Of a stretch of 33,246 nucleotides of DNA, positions 31,027 to 33,246 are shown piece by piece (positions within the stretch are counted from its first letter, which is position 1; every line of letters begins with the position of its first letter). The position numbers were made by a program, and so were the translations under genes. The notes under the pieces were generated by a model. It was not told the DNA's origin. It worked only from the letters and a program-made list of their open reading frames with translations, and ran no database searches. This DNA is from an uncultured Bacteroidota bacterium (GTDB lineage: Bacteria; Bacteroidota; Bacteroidia; NS11-12g; UBA955), in NCBI GenBank assembly GCA_903953615.1, contig CAJBKH010000103.1:1-33246 (forward strand). Direction: 5' to 3'.

Positions 31027-31329
31027 TTAGATATGGCGAGCTTTAAAGCGTGCCTTTAACTCCTTCTCTTCGTCGAAAATAGCCAAAAAGTTACTAGCCG
31101 TATTGACTCTTTTGTTTAGATTTTTAACCGGTTTGCCGATAAAACCTTTGCCAAATGCTGCCGATTTTTTGCTATTTACTAAATTGTCTTTGTGCTCATC
31201 TTGTTGTTCTACACCGCGATCGTGCAGTAAAGAATTGTGCTCAAATTCATGAAATAAATAGGCCGAGTCGTGCACTGCTCCTTGCGATTTCAATGAATCA
31301 CTAATTTGAAGGTTCTGATTTTTGTCCAT
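31027..31329 (-). CDS. Orphan 100-aa hydrophilic protein
   Basis: 100 aa with no hydrophobic segment. The first half is acidic and His-rich (HDSAYLFHEFEHNSLLHDRG, then QQDEHKDN) and the second half strongly basic (KKSAAFGKGFIGKPVKNLNKR, ending ELKARFKARHI). No domain is recognised. Evidence that it is real: an intact Bacteroidota promoter (TTTG-N19-TAATTTTG, minus strand, 31409-31439) about 80 nt upstream, and an uninterrupted frame between two genes with compact spacing. The charge layout would suit a nucleic-acid- or partner-binding protein. Confidence 0.6.
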   Translation of the reverse strand: MDKNQNLQISDSLKSQGAVHDSAYLFHEFEHNSLLHDRGVEQQDEHKDNLVNSKKSAAFGKGFIGKPVKNLNKRVNTASNFLAIFDEEKELKARFKARHI

Positions 31330-31706
31330 ACTTTTTTTAGGGTTTAAAAGGATGTTCGATAGTGTTTTGTTCTTTTAGTCTCCTAACTAAAAAAACAGTA
31401 GTGTTTATCAAAATTAGTATTTTATACTTAAAAATCAAATTTTTTATTGATTGGTATGGTTAAAAGTATTTGTTTTAGAGATAAAGTTATTGATAAACAG
31501 TAATAAAATTTCCGTCAAAAAGTTAACTAGAATTTGAATGAGGGAGTCTCAAAAAAAAAAAGCAAATGCTTGCACAATAAAAAGATGACGTCCATTTTGT
31601 AATTTTTTTTCTTCTTATCCGTTTAAGGAATAAGTACCGTTTTTAGTTGTAGCATATTTAACCTTTTTATTATTGTTTACCTTTAATCAAAATCAATATT
31701 AATACC
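31330..31706. other. Divergent gap between the orphan gene and the OmpA-domain gene
   Basis: 377 bases, very AT-rich. It contains the minus-strand promoter (31409-31439), a perfect 10-bp inverted repeat TGTTTATCAA/TTGATAAACA at 31402-31411 and 31490-31499, an A11 run near 31550, and on the plus side only a degenerate box TATTATTG (31668-31675) ahead of ATG 31707. No RNA gene or ORF is seen. Confidence 0.5.
31409..31439 (-). promoter_or_regulatory. Promoter TTTG-N19-TAATTTTG (minus strand) for the orphan gene
   Basis: On the minus strand: -33 TTTG at 31439-31436, spacing 19, -7 TAATTTTG at 31416-31409. Transcription would start near 31404, within an inverted-repeat arm (31402-31411), leaving a leader of about 75 nt. 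Confidence 0.65.
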
Positions 31707-33173
31707 ATGAGAAATTTAATTTTAACGTTTTGTTTTGTGCTTTTTAGCAATTTATTATTGGGTCAGGAAAATTTTGTAGAATCCATTTATTTCGAAACAG
31801 ATGCCTCGCAAATAACGACGGATGGCAAGGCACAATTGGAACAACTTGTTGAACGCATAAAACGAAAGGATATTCAAATCATTTCGATTGTGGGTCATAC
31901 CGACAACGATGGCAGCGATGCCTATAACGACCAGCTCTCGAAACAACGTGCTCATAATGTTATTACTTTCCTTGAAAGTAATTTGAATGAATGGTCTGCC
32001 GTGCAAATAGATTACAAAGGCGAATTGTTGCCAATTCAACCCAATTTAAGTGCACATGCCAAGCAATTGAACCGAAGGGTAGAGATTTATTATATTAAAA
32101 ATAGTTTTCATTTGCCCAATGGATTTGATGTGCCCTTTCAACATTTTGAAATTAATGCCGATAGAGATACTATACTTGTTGTGAATGCAAAGGGTACACG
32201 CATCTATGTGCCTAAGCATGCTTTTGTATGCAGTAACAATAGCAAGAATGGTAAGCCAATAGATTTAATGTTTCGTGAGTATACCAATGCGGCAGAAATG
32301 GCGTTTTCGGGTATCAAAATGACCTACAAGGAAAATAACAACGAACAATATTTTAACAGCGCAGGCATGTTTGAAATTCAAGGGAGTTGCAACGGACAAG
32401 CCCTTGCGTTGTGTGAGGGTAAGTCTTTAAGGGTCGACTATGCCATTGCCAATCAAGTAAAAGACATGGCATTTTACAGATTAAATAAAGTGAACAATGA
32501 ATGGTTAAAAGCACAAGAGATACAACCCAAAAAGATTGTGAAAAAGCCTGTGGGAAAGCCAGCAAGAAGAAAGAGAAGAATAAGACGCGGTCATTTTAAA
32601 GAAAAACGCTGTCCACTTAGCTTACTATTTAGTAAAACTCAACCGTTACAAGTTCAGTCAATTAAAAGAAACGATACGGTAAAGTTTCATGGCGATGCCA
32701 AGGGTAAAAATCTAGAATTTGATAACAATGCTAATGGAAGAAATGGCACTTTGTTGGCCAGTGGAGCCGATGTTGGGCATACCTATCCAGATATTATAGA
32801 GGGCTTAAATGTGCCATCTTTTGGGGTTTACAATTGCGATCAAATCTATCAATTGCCAAGGGTTGTTCAGGTGAATGCGAAGTACAAAGATGAAAATGGA
32901 AAAGAAATTGTGAATCCGTATTTGGTGTCTTTAATCGATTTAGATTTCAATGGGGCCTTTAGTTTTGACGCCAATAACTTTAGGTGCAACCCAAATGGCA
33001 AGAATGCATTGGCCCTGTTTACAACTACAGGCGACCTGTATTTGTTGGATGTAGCAGCATTTTCTAGACTTGGTGTAAAGGCCGATGGTGATTATACATT
33101 TACGGTTACAAGGGCCAATGATAAAGTGAAAAATTCTACTGATTTAGCCAATTATTTTGGCATAAAAATTTAA
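31707..33173 (+). CDS. Exported protein with N-terminal OmpA-like domain
   Basis: 488 aa. The signal peptide (core LILTFCFVLFSNLLL, cleavage before QENF) is followed by an OmpA/Pal-type peptidoglycan-binding domain at about 24-122: IYFETDASQITTDGKAQLEQ, then VGHTDNDGSDAYNDQLSKQRA and LNRRVEIYY. The remaining 365 residues are not a recognised domain: a beta-rich part (YVPKHAFVCSNNSKNGKPI, MAFSGIKMTY), a very basic patch (PVGKPARRKRRIRRGHFKEK, about 280-299) and a beta-rich end. OmpA domains are normally C-terminal, so the order is reversed. It is probably periplasmic or bound to the outer membrane and cell wall. No partner gene is evident. Confidence 0.85.
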   Translation: MRNLILTFCFVLFSNLLLGQENFVESIYFETDASQITTDGKAQLEQLVERIKRKDIQIISIVGHTDNDGSDAYNDQLSKQRAHNVITFLESNLNEWSAVQIDYKGELLPIQPNLSAHAKQLNRRVEIYYIKNSFHLPNGFDVPFQHFEINADRDTILVVNAKGTRIYVPKHAFVCSNNSKNGKPIDLMFREYTNAAEMAFSGIKMTYKENNNEQYFNSAGMFEIQGSCNGQALALCEGKSLRVDYAIANQVKDMAFYRLNKVNNEWLKAQEIQPKKIVKKPVGKPARRKRRIRRGHFKEKRCPLSLLFSKTQPLQVQSIKRNDTVKFHGDAKGKNLEFDNNANGRNGTLLASGADVGHTYPDIIEGLNVPSFGVYNCDQIYQLPRVVQVNAKYKDENGKEIVNPYLVSLIDLDFNGAFSFDANNFRCNPNGKNALALFTTTGDLYLLDVAAFSRLGVKADGDYTFTVTRANDKVKNSTDLANYFGIKI

Positions 33174-33181
33174 GTTTTAAC

Positions 33182-33246
33182 TTATTTCTTTTTAGAAGCC
33201 TTTGCCTGGGGATTAAATGCAATGCTCTTTTGCATCCAAAAGGCAA
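33182..33246 (-). CDS. 3' end of a gene entering from beyond the window
   Basis: On the minus strand the frame ending with TAA at 33184-33182 is open to the window edge and codes for 20 residues ending in FNPQAKASKKK, a lysine-rich tail typical of a real C-terminus. It would be convergent with the OmpA-domain gene, 8 nt from its stop. Too short to identify. Confidence 0.45.
   Translation of the reverse strand, partial: AFWMQKSIAFNPQAKASKKK

Noticed and set aside
1..33246. Defence island, secretion system, biosynthetic cluster, prophage or transposon
   Set aside because: No transposase, integrase, nuclease-toxin, Cas, type IX secretion or synthase genes are present; nearly all genes are housekeeping or envelope genes with uniform AT-rich composition.

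Overview
The window reads as ordinary chromosome of an AT-rich member of the Bacteroidota. The evidence is the gene families (DUF4290-murA, a YitT transporter with a DUF2179 tail, Bacteroidota-type lipoproteins with a Cys lipobox after LFSA/FMG/LSA, a TPR protein, an OmpA-like protein, a CusB/MacA-type adaptor with TolC) and a recurrent promoter motif. At least a dozen genes are preceded by TAnnTTTG, in several cases with TTTG 17-21 nt upstream, which is the known Bacteroidota -7/-33 promoter. Shine-Dalgarno sequences are mostly absent. The order Chitinophagales/Sphingobacteriales is a guess. No rRNA, tRNA, IS element, prophage, CRISPR array or recognised defence locus was found.

Layout. 1-835: end of a histidine kinase overlapping a single-domain response regulator. 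919-1638: SGNH hydrolase. 1639-2095: a hairpin-rich non-coding stretch. 2096-4996: small membrane protein, CMP-sugar (NeuA-like) synthetase, YitT-family membrane protein and a convergent Zn-ribbon methyltransferase. 5125-6804: ApaG, an exported unknown protein and a methyltransferase. 6801-8627 (-): large exported TPR protein, divergent from anmK (8762-9853), which is followed by two lipoproteins. 13393-11104 (-): a tight three-gene unit (HolD-like unknown, rdgB, queA), divergent from ilvE-ruvA. 15115-16182: a 1.07-kb gap with a terminator, possible RNA structure and a minisatellite-like repeat. Then pcrA/uvrD, an exported beta-rich protein and a lipoprotein ending at a strong terminator. 20095-24364: DUF4290-murA-thioredoxin-fold-grpE-dnaJ. 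24435-27708 (-): small membrane protein, adaptor and TolC. 27910-31018: pheT and two translationally coupled small genes. 31027-31329 (-): orphan 100-aa protein. 31707-33173: OmpA-domain protein. The last 65 bases hold the 3' end of another minus-strand gene.

Functionally the region is mainly housekeeping: cell wall synthesis and recycling (murA, anmK), protein folding (grpE, dnaJ), DNA repair (ruvA, pcrA), nucleotide sanitation (rdgB), tRNA modification and charging (queA, pheT), and envelope proteins. The unusual points lie inside familiar genes: a DnaJ that has lost exactly the two zinc motifs that form one of its two zinc sites, a MurA with Asp in place of the catalytic Cys, and a TlpA-like protein with both active-site cysteines replaced. 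Other points of interest are the repeat-bearing gap before pcrA and several promoters placed so close to the start codon that the mRNAs should be leaderless or nearly so. I found no convincing undescribed multi-gene system. All assignments are from reading the sequence; no database search was run.
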